Source: Candidatus Tectomicrobia bacterium (GTDB lineage: Bacteria > UBA8248). Taken from it: a DNA stretch of 7,791 nucleotides. A program made the translations under genes and the position numbers. Positions 6,772 through 7,791 of the stretch are shown here, piece by piece. The notes under the pieces are model-generated. The model ran no database searches. It saw only the letters and a program-made list of their open reading frames with translations, and was not told the DNA's origin. How positions within the stretch are numbered: position 1 is the first letter of the stretch; each line of letters opens with the position of its first letter. The stretch spans positions 1-7,791 of the forward strand of contig JACPUR010000029.1 of NCBI GenBank assembly GCA_016192135.1, in the 5' to 3' direction.

Positions 6772-6776
6772 AGGAG
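6772..6776 (+). promoter_or_regulatory. Ribosome binding site that fixes the TTG start of rpe
   Basis: AGGAG lies six bases before TTG at 6783-6785. The first in-frame ATG (6798) is 21 bases away, too far to use this site, so the unusual TTG is the better start. Confidence 0.65.
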
Positions 6777-6782
6777 CCGCCG

Positions 6783-7736
6783 TTGCCGAAGCCCGACATG
6801 ACGAGGGGGAAGATCCGGATCGCGCCCTCGCTGCTCGCCTGCAGGTTCGAGCGGATGGGGGAGGAGATCGAAGCCGTCCGACGGGCGGGAGCCGACTGGC
6901 TCCACTTCGACGTGATGGACGGCCGCTTCGTCCCCAACATATCGGTGGGCCCCATGGGGGTGGCGGCGGCGCGGCGGGTGTCTCCGGATTTCGTGCTGGA
7001 CGTGCACCTCATGATCGCCGACCCGGACCGCTACCTGGAGGATTTCGTCCGGGCGGGGGCCGACCTCGTGACCGTGCACGTCGAGGCCGCCGGCCACCTG
7101 CACCGGACCGTCCAGGCCATCCACGCCCTGGGGGCGCTGGCCGGGGCGACCCTGAACCCCGGCACCCCGCTCTGCGCCCTCGATCCGGTGCTGGGAGACG
7201 TGGACCTGGTGCTCATCATGAGCGTCAACCCGGGCTTCGGGGGGCAGAAGTTCATCCCCTCGGCCCTGGAGCGGGTGCGCGAGGCGAGGCGGATGCTGGA
7301 CGCCCGGAAATCGGGGGCGCTCCTGGAGGTGGACGGCGGGGTGACGGCCGGGAACGCCGCCGCCCTGCGCGAAGCCGGGGCGGACGTGCTGGTGGCGGGC
7401 ACGGCCGTGTTCGGGTCCCCCGACTACGCGGGGGCCATCCGGGAGATACGGGGGGGAGAGATGGATACTGAAAACAACAGATGTCCTGTGTGCCTGGTGG
7501 ATAAACCAAGGATTGAAGGAATCTCCAATAAAGATGCGTACAAGGTGGATTGCCACGGCAAAGGATGCGGACGCTTTTCATATTCTGGACCAGCCAAAAT
7601 AGAGAAACTCAAGAATTTGACATTGGACGAGCGCGAAGTACTGAAGGCTTATATCGTTCGGAAAAATCAAGATGGGATTGAGCCGTGCTTAGATAAAATG
7701 ACTGTTGACGCAATCTTGGCTGGGACCGCTGGCTAG
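6783..7736 (+). CDS. rpe: Ribulose-phosphate 3-epimerase with extra C-terminal Cys-rich domain
   Basis: Residues 1 to about 226 are a complete ribulose-phosphate 3-epimerase, the TIM-barrel metalloenzyme that interconverts ribulose 5-phosphate and xylulose 5-phosphate in the pentose phosphate and Calvin cycles. Visible signatures are IAPSLLA (13-19), LHFDVMDGRFVPNISVGP (40-57, with His41 and Asp43), DVHLM (73-77, His75), SVNPGFGGQKF (147-157), EVDGGV (182-187, Asp184) and the phosphate-binding AGTAVFGSPDY (205-214). All four metal ligands are present. The family is normally about 220 residues, so the enzyme is finished near IREIRGG (219-225). The frame then runs on without a stop for 91 codons into an unrelated Cys-rich segment (entry 7461-7736), giving 317 residues in all. 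The start is TTG at 6783. The 227-base gap before it, with a repeat element, suggests separate transcription, but I see no clear promoter. Confidence 0.93.
   Translation: MPKPDMTRGKIRIAPSLLACRFERMGEEIEAVRRAGADWLHFDVMDGRFVPNISVGPMGVAAARRVSPDFVLDVHLMIADPDRYLEDFVRAGADLVTVHVEAAGHLHRTVQAIHALGALAGATLNPGTPLCALDPVLGDVDLVLIMSVNPGFGGQKFIPSALERVREARRMLDARKSGALLEVDGGVTAGNAAALREAGADVLVAGTAVFGSPDYAGAIREIRGGEMDTENNRCPVCLVDKPRIEGISNKDAYKVDCHGKGCGRFSYSGPAKIEKLKNLTLDEREVLKAYIVRKNQDGIEPCLDKMTVDAILAGTAG
7461..7736 (+). other. Foreign-looking zinc-ribbon-like segment fused in frame to rpe
   Basis: This 91-codon segment begins with its own ATG and reads MDTENNRCPVCLVDKPRI, then YKVDCHGKGCGRFSYSG, then a helical part with LTLDEREVLKAYIVRKN and DGIEPCLDKMTVDAILAG before TAG. 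The pairs CPVC and CHGKGC (Cys 8, 11, 31 and 36 counted from this ATG) look like a treble-clef or zinc-ribbon site. From memory the layout (CPxC, then VDCxxCGxF, then L...R...I...N..GI.P) resembles N-terminal domains of larger hypothetical and some defence-associated proteins, so this may be the front of such a protein cut by the stop. By hand count only 43 of 91 codons end in G or C, against 213 of 226 in the epimerase part. A GGGGGGAG run just upstream might allow independent translation, but the spacing to the ATG is only two bases. Confidence 0.7.
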
Positions 7737-7791
7737 AACTCAAGATTGTTTCAGTAGGATGAGGGCGCCCAGCTTTCCGGTCACTTCCTCC

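Noticed and set aside
7780-7786. GTCACTT near the right edge, shared with the possible transposon end at 711-717 (minus strand)
   Set aside because: Only seven bases match and the flanking bases differ, so chance is a sufficient explanation.

Overview
The window is a GC-rich bacterial chromosome segment with a compact plus-strand gene block: recA, recX, def, fmt, rsmB, a PASTA-domain membrane protein gene and rpe. A decayed transposon lies at the left edge, and an AT-richer segment of foreign character is attached to the end of rpe. Codon third positions in the core genes are nearly all G or C. No gene here fixes the phylum. The def-fmt-rsmB-PASTA-rpe order recalls Firmicutes and deltaproteobacterial or NC10-like lineages. 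With this composition, an uncultivated relative of the latter groups is a reasonable but weak guess.

Left part (1-984). The minus strand carries the DDE catalytic core of a Mu-type (MuA/TniA-like) transposase. It runs off the left edge and is cut at its N-terminus by an in-frame stop at 670-672. Just beyond it is a possible transposon end (to about 718). A 312-base non-coding stretch follows, with an AT-rich recA promoter region, a 19-bp near-palindrome touching the -35 box, and a GC hairpin in the recA leader.

Central part (985-6555). recA and its modulator recX are followed two bases later by def, then by fmt (after an 85-base gap with its own promoter-like sequence), rsmB (overlapping fmt by four bases) and a gene for a membrane-anchored protein with three PASTA repeats but no kinase domain. 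The block couples recombination (RecA/RecX) with initiator-tRNA formylation and removal of the formyl group (Fmt/Def), 16S rRNA methylation (RsmB) and a probable cell-wall-sensing or divisome protein.

Right part (6556-7791). A paired inverted repeat of REP/MITE type (6627-6728) fills the gap before rpe. rpe starts at a TTG placed by a good ribosome binding site and encodes a complete ribulose-phosphate 3-epimerase. The reading frame does not stop where the epimerase ends: it continues for 91 codons into a Cys-rich, zinc-ribbon-like segment. By hand count, codons ending in G or C fall from 213 of 226 in the epimerase part to 43 of 91 in the tail. This fusion or insertion junction at about 7461 is the most unusual thing in the window. 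I see no complete new multi-gene system, and no tRNA, rRNA or CRISPR array.
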